A stretch of DNA of 64,000 nt from Paenibacillus mangrovi (GTDB taxonomy: Bacteria > Bacillota > Bacilli > Paenibacillales > Paenibacillaceae): positions 682,001-746,000 of the forward strand of contig NZ_JALIRP010000001.1 of assembly GCF_022898935.1 (NCBI RefSeq). The letters run 5' to 3'. The stretch's first letter is position 1. Each line of letters opens with the position of its first letter. Both the position numbers and the translations under genes were made by a program. Below, piece after piece: positions 52,287 through 61,006 of this stretch. The notes below the pieces were generated by a model. The model had not been told where the DNA came from and did not search any database. It was given only the letters and a program-made list of their open reading frames with translations.

Positions 52287-53829
52287 AATCGGGATCGATG
52301 TAGGCGGAACCAACACAGATGCCATCATATTGGATGAGAATCATCATTTGATTCATGCGGTAAAATCTCCGACAAGCCTGGATATTAAAACGGGGACTGA
52401 AACCTCGCTCCGGGATTTGCTGCAGGGGGCGAATATAGATACAAACCAAATTACGCATGCCATGTTAGGTACAACACAGTGCACGAATGCCATTGTTGAA
52501 CGTAAAAAGTTGGCCCAAGTCGGTGTCATTCGTCTGGGTTACCCCGCAACGGCTTCCGTTCTTCCGTACACGTCCTGGCCTGAGGATATGGTTCAGAAGC
52601 TGTCGGGTAAATATGCTCTCGTTCACGGTGGATATGAATACGACGGCCAAGTGCTTGGAGAAGTCGATGAAACTGAAATTACAGCTCTTTTAGAGAAATG
52701 GCGCGGCAGTATTGAATCCATTGCGGTCATCGGCGTGTTTTCTTCTATTAAAAATGACCAGGAATTCCGAGTTCGCGATCTCATCCATGAAGTGTATGGC
52801 GAAGAGTTTCCGGTTTCCTGCTCTTCCCTGATCGGTTCGGTCGGTTTAATTGAACGGGAAAATGCAACCATACTCAATGCAGCATTGTGCAAGGTCATTG
52901 AAACGACAACCCAAGGATTTGTACAGGCGTTAGAAGAAGAAGGCATCACAGACGCAGCGGTGTTTTTATGCCAAAATGACGGTACCTTAATGTCGATTGA
53001 TTACGCTAAACAGTTTCCAATCCTAACCATTGCATGCGGGCCAACGAACAGCATACGAGGTGCTTCTTATTTGGCGAAAATCAAAGATACGATGGTTCTC
53101 GATGTGGGAGGGACGACATCGGACATCGGGGTTTTACAGGACGGCTTCCCGAGAGAATCCTCGGTTGCGGTCGAGGTTGGCGATATCCGCACGAATTTCC
53201 GCATGCCGGATATTATCTCCGTTGGGCTGGGCGGCGGAAGTATTGTGCGCTCGGAGAACGGAAAAATTACGGTTGGCCCTGACAGCGTAGGATACAAGAT
53301 CGGACAGGAAGCGCTGGTCTTTGGCGGGAATACACTAACGACAACAGACATTGCCGTTCGGCTCAGTCTCGCGGATGTCGGGGATAAGAGCTTGGTAGCG
53401 CATCTGGATGAAGACTTCGCTAAACATGTGCAAGCCGAAATTGCATCCATCATAGAGCAGGCCATTGATAAAATGAAGACATCTTCAGGCGATGTTGAGC
53501 TTGTTTTGGTAGGGGGCGGCAGTGTCGTTATTCCGGACACGATTCACGGGGTATCCCATATGATTAAGCCTGAGAACGGGGGTGTAGCCAACGCCATCGG
53601 CGCATGTATTGCTCAAATCAGCGGACAATATGAACAAATCTACATTTATTCTAAAGAGCCGCGTGAGGATTCATTAAGAGATGCGCAAGAAAAAGCCGTG
53701 AAGCAGGCGGTACTGGCTGGCGCTGATCCGGCTACGGTGGAGCTCGTGGAAGTGGAAGAAACCCCACTGGCCTATCATCCGGGAAATGCAACGAGACTGA
53801 GAGTGAAAGTAGTAGGAAACATGAAGTAG
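52279..53829 (+). CDS. Hydantoinase/oxoprolinase family protein (HyuA-like)
   Basis: 516 residues. ASKHA-type ATPase start 'MYRIGIDVGGTNTDAIILDENH', then 'DVGGTTSDIGVL' and 'GLGGGSIV' phosphate-binding motifs. This is the HyuA N-terminal type (ATP-dependent ring opening of hydantoins or oxoproline); the B subunit is absent, as usual for DUF917-linked forms. Last in the operon, followed by a terminator. Confidence 0.9.
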   Translation: MYRIGIDVGGTNTDAIILDENHHLIHAVKSPTSLDIKTGTETSLRDLLQGANIDTNQITHAMLGTTQCTNAIVERKKLAQVGVIRLGYPATASVLPYTSWPEDMVQKLSGKYALVHGGYEYDGQVLGEVDETEITALLEKWRGSIESIAVIGVFSSIKNDQEFRVRDLIHEVYGEEFPVSCSSLIGSVGLIERENATILNAALCKVIETTTQGFVQALEEEGITDAAVFLCQNDGTLMSIDYAKQFPILTIACGPTNSIRGASYLAKIKDTMVLDVGGTTSDIGVLQDGFPRESSVAVEVGDIRTNFRMPDIISVGLGGGSIVRSENGKITVGPDSVGYKIGQEALVFGGNTLTTTDIAVRLSLADVGDKSLVAHLDEDFAKHVQAEIASIIEQAIDKMKTSSGDVELVLVGGGSVVIPDTIHGVSHMIKPENGGVANAIGACIAQISGQYEQIYIYSKEPREDSLRDAQEKAVKQAVLAGADPATVELVEVEETPLAYHPGNATRLRVKVVGNMK

Positions 53830-53832
53830 AAG

Positions 53833-53880
53833 AGAGGCTTCACATGAGTTCATACCACTCATGTGAGGCTCTTTTTTTGT
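53833..53880 (+). terminator. Terminator of the hydantoin operon
   Basis: GAGGCTTCACATGAGT ... ACTCATGTGAGGCTCTTTTTTT. Confidence 0.85.
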
Positions 53881-53890
53881 TATCGGTGAG

Positions 53891-54592
53891 GTTTGCCAGG
53901 CGGAGACGCTCAGCTTCCACTTGGGACAAGATTACGCCACCATTGATATCGCCCGTTCTGATCTGCCGCAGGACTGATGATGCTGGAGCTCAAAGTCAAT
54001 GATCAGATTTACCTTAACCGAAAGGTAACGAATTATTTTGTGAGCCGGCGGCCGTCCTGCCGCTGGTAAAGCAGCCGAAGGTAGCTGACGATATCCGAAT
54101 AGTTGAAATCGAGGAATGGAGATCCTAAGCAAACTATCGGCCAGGTTCAATACCGCAAAGGAAGAGATTCTGGACCGGATTGCGAAGTGGGATGAGGAGC
54201 AGAGGCAGCTCCAGGTTGAATTGAACGCCGTGAAGACCGAGAATGACTCTTACCTGGCCGGGAAGCTGTTGGCTAAGCGTCAGGGCAGCCTGATCAAGCA
54301 TGCATTTGCGGACAAGCCGCTAAAGGATATGCAGAACCTGGCGGCCAATCTCACCGACCAAGCTGACGTTAGCGTGCTCTTCGTGTCCAACAAAGGCAAT
54401 AAGGTGCTCCTCGCCCAAGGAGGAGAGAGCGAACTCGCATGCGGTGCGTTCTTCAAGCAGCATCTGGCCGATTATCGCGGTAAAGGCGGAGGCAGCGATA
54501 AGATGGCACAGGCTGGTTTTGCCACCGAGGAGGATGCCATGGCGTTTTATCATTTTACGGCGGAGTCATTAAAAACGCTTGAAGAAAAGTAA
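53891..54592 (+). pseudogene. Broken second copy of alaX
   Basis: Same sequence as 46204-47063 with a lost 5' end, two short deletions (after CCGCAGGAC and in GAGCCGG) and a ~130-bp deletion that removes the CGGTH zinc motif. The last 158 codons (from 54116) are intact and encode the DHHA1 part. Not a functional editing enzyme. Confidence 0.85.
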
Positions 54593-54720
54593 GAGGTCCA
54601 TAAGCTAAAAGCATTCAAACTTCTTCAGCACGCTTTTTATGATGATATAGAGCATGAACGGAGAATTCATATATTATATGCAGGGAACCGGGAGAGCATC
54701 GAACGTAGTCTTTTCAAGCA
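53891..54720 (+). repeat. Long direct repeat, copy B
   Basis: Partner of 46204-47191, same orientation. The two copies bracket the pucR-permease-DUF917-hyuA block. Confidence 0.85.
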
Positions 54721-54882
54721 AACAGATTATACCATCGGGGCTCAGCTTGTCATAATTGTCATCGCTGCCGTTTGTCAAATAAAACGACCAGGAACGCTTG
54801 TACGCAGATGTGATAAAAGGTAGAATATAACTACAATTGAATCTTGGGTGGGCATGGTTTCCCTTCGAAAGGAGGTGAAGCC
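54721..54882 (+). promoter_or_regulatory. Leader and promoter of type I toxin, copy 2
   Basis: TTGTAC-17 nt-TAGAAT (about 54798-54826) as in copy 1; the leader 'ctacaattgaatcttgggtggg' is conserved between the copies. Confidence 0.6.
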
Positions 54883-54978
54883 ATGGAAGTGAAAGATGCA
54901 TTAACGATCATGTTCCTCTTTGGAACGTTTATTCTTGCTCTTTTAACATACATCAATAATAACAACAAGAGAAAGTAA
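54883..54978 (+). CDS. Holin-like type I toxin peptide, copy 2
   Basis: 31 residues, one membrane helix and basic tail, differing from copy 1 by one residue (GTF for GSF). Same AAAGGAGGTG RBS, same antisense layout. Silent third-position differences between the copies suggest both are kept under selection. Family: putative holin-like toxin. Confidence 0.8.
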   Translation: MEVKDALTIMFLFGTFILALLTYINNNNKRK

Positions 54979-55098
54979 AAACCCACCCAAAGGTTGAGGC
55001 CAGAGGTGGGTTTTGTTCCTATACGACTTAGAAGGGAATAAACAAACCATCCAAGCCAATTGTACTGACCAAGTGTTCGCTGCACTTGGTCTTTATTA
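54977..55098 (-). ncRNA. Predicted antisense antitoxin RNA, copy 2
   Basis: Minus-strand promoter TTGATA-17 nt-TATTAT at 55104-55132, hairpin GACCAAGTG...CACTTGGTC, and a shared terminator (AAAACCCACC...GGTGGGTTTTG at 54977-55017). Confidence 0.55.
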
Positions 55099-55103
55099 CA
55101 TAT

Positions 55104-55132
55104 ATAATAACACAAAGAAAAAAATGTATCAA
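55104..55132 (-). promoter_or_regulatory. Antitoxin RNA promoter, copy 2
   Basis: Minus strand TTGATA, 17 nt, TATTAT, identical boxes to copy 1. Confidence 0.7.
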
Positions 55133-55204
55133 AGCGTGAAATGAAACTCGAAATAAATAGAAAAGATATGTTAAAGGAAATAATATTAATTTGAGGTGAT
55201 ATTA

Positions 55205-55810
55205 TTGGGGTCTAGAATTATGCATTTGATTATCGGGAATAGAATTGCTGATAGATTAAACATTGAAGATCGAACTTCCTTTTTACTTGGTAGTATCGCT
55301 CCTGATGCTGTTCAAACAAAAGATGAGTCACATTTTTACAGAGGAGAACATCGAGATTATACTAGACACATTGACTACCGTGAATTTTTAAAAAAATATA
55401 TGTCACTTTCTGATAACTTATATGTGCTTGGATATTTTACACATTTGATTGCTGATGAACAGTGGATGAAGGGATTTTATATGCCATGGTTGAGGAACCG
55501 TATGGAGGAAGACGCGGGAGTATATCCACTCTATCATAATGATTTCAGGTTACTGAATGGAAAGCTCTTAGATCACTATGGTTGTTCTGATGAAATGAGG
55601 AAAGCAATTATAAATTCACCGGATGTCATTGATCTGCAAGAGGTAAAGTCTAGTGATGTTGTAGAATTTGTTCCCTATGTTCTTGGTGATATGGATTATG
55701 AAGAACAAGTATTAAATGAACCACTAAATGTCTTTAGTTTTATTCAGATTGAAGGCTATATTGAAACATCAGTGAACATAGGAGTTTTGAATTTACAACA
55801 ATTAATCTAA
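55205..55810 (+). CDS. Zinc-dependent phospholipase C / hydrolase-like protein
   Basis: About 201 residues. 'MHLIIGNRIADRLN', 'FLLGSIAPDAVQTKDESHFY' (D and H), 'YVLGYFTHLIADEQW' (HxxxD): the helical metal-binding pattern of the zinc-dependent phospholipase C/S1-P1 like family found in many Firmicutes. Metal ligands visible; substrate unknown. TTG 55205 (GAGGTG upstream) preferred to GTG 55196, which overlaps the RBS. Followed by aC26. Confidence 0.72.
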   Translation: MGSRIMHLIIGNRIADRLNIEDRTSFLLGSIAPDAVQTKDESHFYRGEHRDYTRHIDYREFLKKYMSLSDNLYVLGYFTHLIADEQWMKGFYMPWLRNRMEEDAGVYPLYHNDFRLLNGKLLDHYGCSDEMRKAIINSPDVIDLQEVKSSDVVEFVPYVLGDMDYEEQVLNEPLNVFSFIQIEGYIETSVNIGVLNLQQLI

Positions 55811-55843
55811 GATCTAAGGGCGAGATTGTTAGGGGATTCAGTG

Positions 55844-56030
55844 AAGGTAGCTACATCATATAACACCGCATTCAAGCATCTGAGCCTGAAGGCTCCTTGG
55901 TCCGCGAGAGGCATTTCGAAGAAGTGGCAGCGGACAATCCTGCACTGACTAACCGCGTCGCGACCGTTCCTTCGGGACTTAAGGCAGTGAGAGTTCGTGA
56001 ATACAAGAACGTTAGGCGAAATTAATGCAG
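55844..56030 (+). repeat. attC-like site aC26 (complete)
   Basis: R'' CATATAAC 55857-55864, R' GTTAGGCG 56011-56018. Arms GCATTCAAG/CGTGAATAC, CTTGGTCCGC/GCGGACAA, CTGACTAA/TTAAGGCAG. R' is not the complement of its own R''. Confidence 0.85.
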
Positions 56031-56054
56031 TGAATGAGGAAACAGGAGGATCTT

Positions 56055-56474
56055 ATGTCGAATATCCCTAAGATAATTCAAAGCACAAATGATGAAGCAA
56101 ATTATGTTAGAAATAAACTTATTGAATTCAATTCTAAAAATGTACCAACCGGCATTTATGAAGAAATTAATTTATGTTTGAAGAATGAAAAAGAAGAAAT
56201 TATTGCTGGTCTCAATAGTGCAATATGTTGGAATTGGATGGAGATCGATATTCTGTGGGTAGATGAAGACCATCGTGGACAAGGACTTGGTAAAAGATTA
56301 TTAGTCGAAGCAGAACAAATAGCAAGAGCAAAGAATTGTACATTCATTAAGTTAAATACATTCAGTTTTCAAGCTCCTGAATTTTATAAGAAATATGGGT
56401 ACGAGGTAATGGTAATCATCGAGAATGCACCTTTAGGGAGTAAACACTATTATTACAAGAAGGACCTCAACTAG
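56055..56474 (+). CDS. GNAT-family acetyltransferase
   Basis: 139 residues. 'IDILWVDEDHRGQGLGKRLLVEAEQIARAKNC' (acetyl-CoA RGxGxG) near residue 70, then 'LNTFSFQAPEFYKKYGYEVM'. One-domain GNAT; substrate unknown. ATG 56055 (CAGGAGGA upstream). Follows aC26 directly, so a cassette gene. Confidence 0.83.
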   Translation: MSNIPKIIQSTNDEANYVRNKLIEFNSKNVPTGIYEEINLCLKNEKEEIIAGLNSAICWNWMEIDILWVDEDHRGQGLGKRLLVEAEQIARAKNCTFIKLNTFSFQAPEFYKKYGYEVMVIIENAPLGSKHYYYKKDLN

Positions 56475-56477
56475 TTC

Positions 56478-56621
56478 TTGAAACGGAAAATATTTGAACC
56501 CCTAAAGATGAAGGATACTGGATGTGACAATCATCATGAAATAATTGCTTATAGAGCATCTGGCTATGAATATAGGGATAAGTTAGTCAATGCTGAATAT
56601 ATCGACATGACTCAAAGTTAA
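56478..56621 (+). pseudogene. Fragment of a beta-lactamase-family serine hydrolase
   Basis: About 47 codons reading 'IFEPLKMKDTGCDNHHEIIAYRASGYEYR', ending at TAA 56619. This is the internal region typical of class C beta-lactamase/serine hydrolase family proteins ('..FxPLGMxDTG..'). Both ends missing. Confidence 0.55.
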
Positions 56622-56648
56622 TTTTTGAAGAATAAAGGAGAATGACAA

Positions 56649-57002
56649 ATGAGTGAAAGATTTATTGAAAGAATCGATGCTGTCTTTTTACCAGTAAAAA
56701 ATCTCGAAGAATCATTACAATGGTATAAAGAAATTTTTGGTTTTCCCCTTCGTTGGAAAAATAAAAGAATGGCAGGACTTTCGATAGCTCCTAACTGTGG
56801 ATTTCATATCGTAGAAGTGAAGGACTATGAACCTCAAAAGGGTTACACCCCATTTAATTTTGTAGTTAAGAACATCGAAGAAATCAGAAAAAAGCTTAAA
56901 GAAAAGAAAGTAAAAGTATCTGCAATTAAAACAAGTGAACCCATTAGATTTGATTTCATTGATATTAACGGAAATGCTATAAGTGTAATACAACTGAACT
57001 AA
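56649..57002 (+). CDS. VOC family protein
   Basis: 117 residues: 'IDAVFLPVKNLEESLQWYKEIFGFPLRW' and 'FDFIDINGNAISVIQLN', a single VOC domain with an altered last metal-ligand position (N for E/H-like). Lys-rich middle. RBS AAAGGAGAAT. Followed by an attC 3' remnant. Confidence 0.8.
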   Translation: MSERFIERIDAVFLPVKNLEESLQWYKEIFGFPLRWKNKRMAGLSIAPNCGFHIVEVKDYEPQKGYTPFNFVVKNIEEIRKKLKEKKVKVSAIKTSEPIRFDFIDINGNAISVIQLN

Positions 57003-57007
57003 AAATA

Positions 57008-57060
57008 TTAAAAGTCGGTAGGGTATAGCGAATATAGGAACGTTAGGCGAAACCGCCAGA
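57008..57060 (+). repeat. attC-like site aC27 (3' part only)
   Basis: AAGTCGGTAGGGTATAGCGAATATAGGAACGTTAGGCG; R' at 57042. 5' part missing. Confidence 0.65.
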
Positions 57061-57083
57061 AGATCATTTATGAGGTGATTTCA

Positions 57084-57566
57084 ATGAAGGTAGAAATCGT
57101 AGAAACCAAAAACATCACGACCTATGTTGGTATTAGAGCAACAGCATATTTTTCGAATCTTGGAGAAAGTATTAATCATGCATTCATTGAATTGACGAGA
57201 AGAAAAGACGAAATTCTTAACATTAAAAACCTGAATGTCACTTATGGAATTACACCGCCGAACTATAAAGGGAACACGGGACTCGTGGACTTCTATTGCT
57301 GTTATGAAGTAGAGCCGATCTTCAATGTACCACAAGGGATGGTTCATATTCATTTATTACCTCGAACGTATACACTAACACACTATGTTGGTCCAGCAAG
57401 TCAGACAGGAACAGCATATGATTATACTTCAAATTGGATGAACGAAAACGGGTATACATATGATGATGTAGCTTATTACTTCGAGAGATACGACGAGAAA
57501 ACAATCATAAAAGATGATAACGAGAAGAATGAAACGAAGATTTACTGTCCAGTAAAGAAGATATAG
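57084..57566 (+). CDS. GyrI-like / AraC effector-binding domain protein
   Basis: 160 residues. Pattern 'VEIVETKNITTYVGIRATAYFSNLGESINHAFIEL', 'YCCYEVEP' and 'YTLTHYVGPAS...AYDYTSNWMNENGY' fits the GyrI-like small-molecule binding (SHS2) fold, as stand-alone. Could bind a drug or metabolite. ATG 57084 behind GAGGTGAT. Confidence 0.72.
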   Translation: MKVEIVETKNITTYVGIRATAYFSNLGESINHAFIELTRRKDEILNIKNLNVTYGITPPNYKGNTGLVDFYCCYEVEPIFNVPQGMVHIHLLPRTYTLTHYVGPASQTGTAYDYTSNWMNENGYTYDDVAYYFERYDEKTIIKDDNEKNETKIYCPVKKI

Positions 57567-57660
57567 TGTGGGTATTCAAGATTTTATGATTTATACAGAA
57601 ATCGATTTGATGTTTGGTCGGGATGGATTTGAATTAGGGGTCTTTTAGTATATTCAATAA

Positions 57661-57735
57661 AGACGCGGCCGGCTCCTTCTGAGCCTTAAGCTTCTCGGGT
57701 TCGTGATGCAAGAGAGATTATGGGAAATTAGCGTA
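57661..57735 (+). repeat. attC-like site aC28 (3' part only)
   Basis: GACGCGGCCGGC...CCTTAAGCTTCTCGGGTTCGTGATGCAAG, then a decayed core GATTATGGG. The following bases (ATTATGGGAAATTAGCG) pair with the 5' end of aC29, so the boundary is still recognisable. Confidence 0.65.
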
Positions 57736-57870
57736 ATAATCAGAGGTATCATTACGAATACCGATGATGTCATTATCGAGCTGGAGGAACTCATACAGCA
57801 GATCCTTCGGCATGTTTGGCTAGAGCATCTCGGTTTGCTGCAAAAACAAAAATCGAGGGGAGTTTAGGAT
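57736..57870. other. Cassette leader with short open frame
   Basis: A 40-codon frame (SVIIRGIITNTDDVIIELEEL...) ends just before the stalk-domain gene; probably a gene remnant. RBS GAGGGGAG of the next gene lies at its end. Confidence 0.35.
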
Positions 57871-58956
57871 ATGAATAAGTATATTAAGAGAAGCGGAATC
57901 ATCATGACGGTCATATTCCTGTTTTTTTCATTAATGAATGTATGTGGGCAAACGGTGAAGGCTGATTCACCACTTACATCAACTACTTTTTATCAAGCCT
58001 ATATGGATATCGACTTTGTGGCTGAGGCACATCAATCTGGACTTAACCAGGAGATTGCCAAATTCTTATCATCAAAGGAAAGCCCGTTGGATCAGCGTGC
58101 TGCAGTGATTAATGCTATCTATTCTAACTGGAATGAATGGAATGATCGAAATGTAACGGATGAGTATAGTAAAGCTATATATGGGAAGCCTGCAGCGCTG
58201 CTTGAGCTTAAAAATCTTCGAGGCGATGAATTGTTTGTCCTTGGTTATTTGAAGGCACTGGATCATTACATGTATCCCGACCCATACTGGCTTGGTTTAG
58301 CAAGAGAAGCCCTACCAGATAGTATGACTGTCGAGCTTATTTACTCACTCGTTAAGTCACAGGAATCTCCGGAGGCTGTTTGGTGTTATATGGAGAGGCT
58401 ATTTGATGATGATTTAAACAAAGATATTAGGCAAGAGGCCCTCGATATTATCGCAGATTATATCTACCTGTATAAGCATGATCAGCCTTGTCAGGATGCA
58501 GTATCCGAACTTATCAGTAATTCGATTGCCATGATTATTAATCAGCCTGAAGCGTTAATCTATGGTCAATTAAAAGTTGTGGATCCGGATAATTCTACTG
58601 TTGCGCCTTACGTGAAGAATGGAACAACCTATGTACCTCTGACCTTTATCTCTAAGTCTTTTGGGGCTACTGTGTATTATGATAAGAAACAAGAGGAGGT
58701 TACAATCGCTCATGAAAATTTGAATTATCCATACGGAAAAATAGTGTTTGGTTTAACGGGTACCAAAACCAAGTTTGAGGTGCGAAATGGACGTGCTTTT
58801 GTTCCACTTCGAGCTATTGCTACGCAGTTTCGGATGCAAGTGTATTATCATCAGGGACTCATCATCTTATCTAAAGGGATAACCCTAAATCCCAAACTTG
58901 AATATGATCAATTTTTGGCGAACAAGGTTAGAGAGAAAATTCAGCCAAATAAATGA
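57871..58956 (+). CDS. Secreted stalk-domain (copper amine oxidase N-terminal-like) protein
   Basis: 361 residues. Signal peptide (SGIIMTVIFLFFSLMNVCGQTVKA). A helical middle region (~35-225) of unknown type; C-terminal ~240-340 a stalk domain (TYVPLTFISKSFGATVYYD; AFVPLRAIATQFRMQVYYH). This is an extracytoplasmic protein of a domain family abundant in Paenibacillus. It lies within one cassette-like unit (57717-59173). Confidence 0.8.
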   Translation: MNKYIKRSGIIMTVIFLFFSLMNVCGQTVKADSPLTSTTFYQAYMDIDFVAEAHQSGLNQEIAKFLSSKESPLDQRAAVINAIYSNWNEWNDRNVTDEYSKAIYGKPAALLELKNLRGDELFVLGYLKALDHYMYPDPYWLGLAREALPDSMTVELIYSLVKSQESPEAVWCYMERLFDDDLNKDIRQEALDIIADYIYLYKHDQPCQDAVSELISNSIAMIINQPEALIYGQLKVVDPDNSTVAPYVKNGTTYVPLTFISKSFGATVYYDKKQEEVTIAHENLNYPYGKIVFGLTGTKTKFEVRNGRAFVPLRAIATQFRMQVYYHQGLIILSKGITLNPKLEYDQFLANKVREKIQPNK

Positions 58957-59020
58957 TTTTTTAGCTAAAAAATAAAAATTGATAATGAATAATAGATAAA
59001 CCTTGTTAATTTATCCAACG

Positions 59021-59190
59021 AGGCCGCTGACATCCTATAATATTTTATTAACGCATCAGGTCTATCGTCCCTCGGTTGTCAGATGTATAATCATGGAAGA
59101 GGCTCAGACAACAAATGCCCCAGACTAAGATAGGAGCTATCTAAGGCTGGGGCGTTTCGTTAATACAAACATGTTAGCGGAAGACCCTAC
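59021..59190 (+). repeat. attC-like site aC29 (complete, divergent)
   Basis: R'' CCTATAAT 59034-59041, R' GTTAGCGG 59173-59180. Stem TTATTAACG/CGTTAATAC, CCTCGGTTGTC/GACAACA, GCCCCAGACTAA/CTAAGGCTGGGGC: every arm has drifted in sequence yet still pairs. Confidence 0.8.
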
Positions 59191-59232
59191 AAATGTTGAA
59201 AGACGAAAACCACCCAATTGGGGGCAAAGTTA

Positions 59233-59658
59233 TTAAGAATTTAATTTTTTATTGTTTTGCTGCGCAATTGATACTAAAGCAACATAGATTGGCTTTACGT
59301 TAAACCTTTTCCCAAACTCAAATGTGTATGTCGAAGTCTGAACATTATTGGATTTATAGTAAGGCGATGAAATATAGTGTATTGTTAATTCACTATCCTC
59401 AAATCCGGTACCAGCAGTTTCCATAGTAACTTCATAAATAGAATCTAAATGAATCGAAGCAACCCTTGTTTTCTTCCCAGTAACTCCTTGATGATCAATT
59501 AGAATTAATCGATCATCAGTAAAGATAAAGGTATCTCGAACTAACTTGAAACCCATTTGTATTTTTTCTTGAGGCATTAAAAAAGATCCATACTGATTGT
59601 GAAGTTCCTGAACTGATACCTCAGAATAATTTCCTAGTAAACCGTTTAATAAAGCCAT
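59233..59658 (-). CDS. PH-domain protein in reverse orientation
   Basis: 141 residues with the bacterial PH (bPH_1) pattern 'GFKLVRDTFIFTDDRLILIDHQGVTGKKTRVASIHLDSIYEVTMETAG'. Known members are cytosolic and of unclear function. It is the only minus-strand gene of the cassette part. Start at 59658, AAGGAG 8 nt upstream. It is bounded by aC29 and the broken aC30. Confidence 0.8.
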   Translation of the reverse strand: MALLNGLLGNYSEVSVQELHNQYGSFLMPQEKIQMGFKLVRDTFIFTDDRLILIDHQGVTGKKTRVASIHLDSIYEVTMETAGTGFEDSELTIHYISSPYYKSNNVQTSTYTFEFGKRFNVKPIYVALVSIAQQNNKKLNS

Positions 59659-59767
59659 ATTTTTCACTCCTTGTTATTGTCGAAAAGAATCGACAAAAGT
59701 ATTATCTAGTTAATAATTCTTTACTTATTATAAATTATACCTCATAAATGAATTTGACTCTAATCGA

Positions 59768-59905
59768 GAAGGGTGGCATCTGCTGCACCATGTTCACGCT
59801 TCGAGCCACTCGGCCCTCGGTCAGGCAGAAGTTTTGAAGTAGATTTTAGCGGGGCCTTTCAGCAGCAGTGATGTAATTTCATCCATCCCGCACCACTTAC
59901 CACTT
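59768..59905 (+). repeat. attC-like site aC30 (3' end lost, 5' core decayed)
   Basis: GAAGGGTGGCATCTGCTGCACC then ATGTTCACGCTTCG, CCTCGGTCAGGCAG; no GTTAxxx end. Its 5' end still pairs partly with the start of this cassette (TTAGCGGAAGACCC). Confidence 0.6.
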
Positions 59906-59937
59906 ACAAGTTGAATTATTTTAGGAGGTTGTTAATT

Positions 59938-60291
59938 GTGAAAGTAAAACGAATTGTTGCCAATATTGATACGAAGGATATTGGCTTAGCTAAAATCTTC
60001 TACCAAGATGTGTTAGGACTCGATTTATTGATGGATCATGGCTGGATATCAACTTACGGTTCAAGTCAGGAGATGAAGATTCAAATTAGCTTTGCTTCGC
60101 AGGGAGGTTCAGAAACCCCTACCCCGGATTTATCGATTGAAGTGGATGATGTGGATTTTGTATATGATCGAATGAAAAGAGCAGGATTTCAGATTGAATA
60201 TGGTCTAACAGAAGAACCATGGGGTGTTCGACGTTTCTATGTTCGGGATCCTTTCGGCAAGCTGATTAATATTCTCTCCCATTCTCTGTGA
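59938..60291 (+). CDS. VOC family protein
   Basis: 117 residues: 'RIVANIDTKDIGLAKIFYQDVLGLDLLMD' and 'PWGVRRFYVRDPFGKLINILSH' (RDPFGxxxN). Glyoxalase/bleomycin-resistance fold. GTG 59938 with TAGGAGGT upstream. Substrate unknown. Confidence 0.83.
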   Translation: MKVKRIVANIDTKDIGLAKIFYQDVLGLDLLMDHGWISTYGSSQEMKIQISFASQGGSETPTPDLSIEVDDVDFVYDRMKRAGFQIEYGLTEEPWGVRRFYVRDPFGKLINILSHSL

Positions 60292-60373
60292 TCTAAAAGA
60301 AAAGCATTACTTGGGAAAGGCAAAATTAAAAATAAATACTTCAGATATATTTTTTTAAGGAGGATCAGTTAGT

Positions 60374-60790
60374 ATGACACAAGTAGACTTTTTCGCATCA
60401 CTTGTTAACGGTCAACCTTTAGAACCTGAAGGCTCACGGTTGGCAATTGCTGAATGGACAGCTTTAGGTACAGCCCTGGGTGACACACCCCAACTTATTG
60501 CACCTTTACATATTCATCATAACGATGATGAAGCTTGGTATGTGTTGGAAGGCACACTTGGCTTTAAAGTTGGAGATATGATAGTTGAGGCTAACGCTAA
60601 CCAAGCAGTGGTCGTGCCCCGAGGAACTCCTCATACATATTGGAATCCAAAGCCAGCTACAGCGCGTTATATCATTATTATGACTTCGCAAATTAGATCA
60701 TTAATTGATGAAATCCATGCAACCGAACAACGTAATATAGAAACATTGAAGGAAATCTTTAGAAAGTACGAATCCGAACTGCTTGAATAA
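60374..60790 (+). CDS. Cupin-domain protein
   Basis: 138 residues with a single cupin: 'APLHIHHNDDEAWYVLEGTLGFKVGD' (motif 1, HxH...E) and 'VVVPRGTPHTYWNPKPATARYI' (motif 2, PxxxxH). Metal-binding beta-barrel; activity unknown. RBS AAGGAGGAT. Confidence 0.83.
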   Translation: MTQVDFFASLVNGQPLEPEGSRLAIAEWTALGTALGDTPQLIAPLHIHHNDDEAWYVLEGTLGFKVGDMIVEANANQAVVVPRGTPHTYWNPKPATARYIIIMTSQIRSLIDEIHATEQRNIETLKEIFRKYESELLE

Positions 60791-60898
60791 TGACGGAATG
60801 TTGTATCATTTAAAAGTATAAACTTGATGGAACGAGTGATATTATTTTGATCAGATTAATTCCTTCCACAAAATGATTACAGTAGATGAAACAACAAC

Positions 60899-61006
60899 TT
60901 GGTCATATTGGATAAGCGGTATTATTATGCAGATAATATAACTGCTAGAAAACTCTATGGAAAAATTGGATTCTCTGCAAATTATATTAAGAAAGATGGA
61001 ATTCCT
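60899..61006 (+). pseudogene. C-terminal fragment of a GNAT acetyltransferase
   Basis: The frame directly upstream of and in phase with the hydrolase reads 'NITARKLYGKIGFSANYIKKDG', the standard GNAT tail (xxARxLYxKxGF). A deletion seems to have joined this tail to the next gene. Confidence 0.55.

Noticed and set aside
57736..57867. Possible recombinase fragment
   Set aside because: The 40-codon frame has no catalytic motif of serine or tyrosine recombinases.
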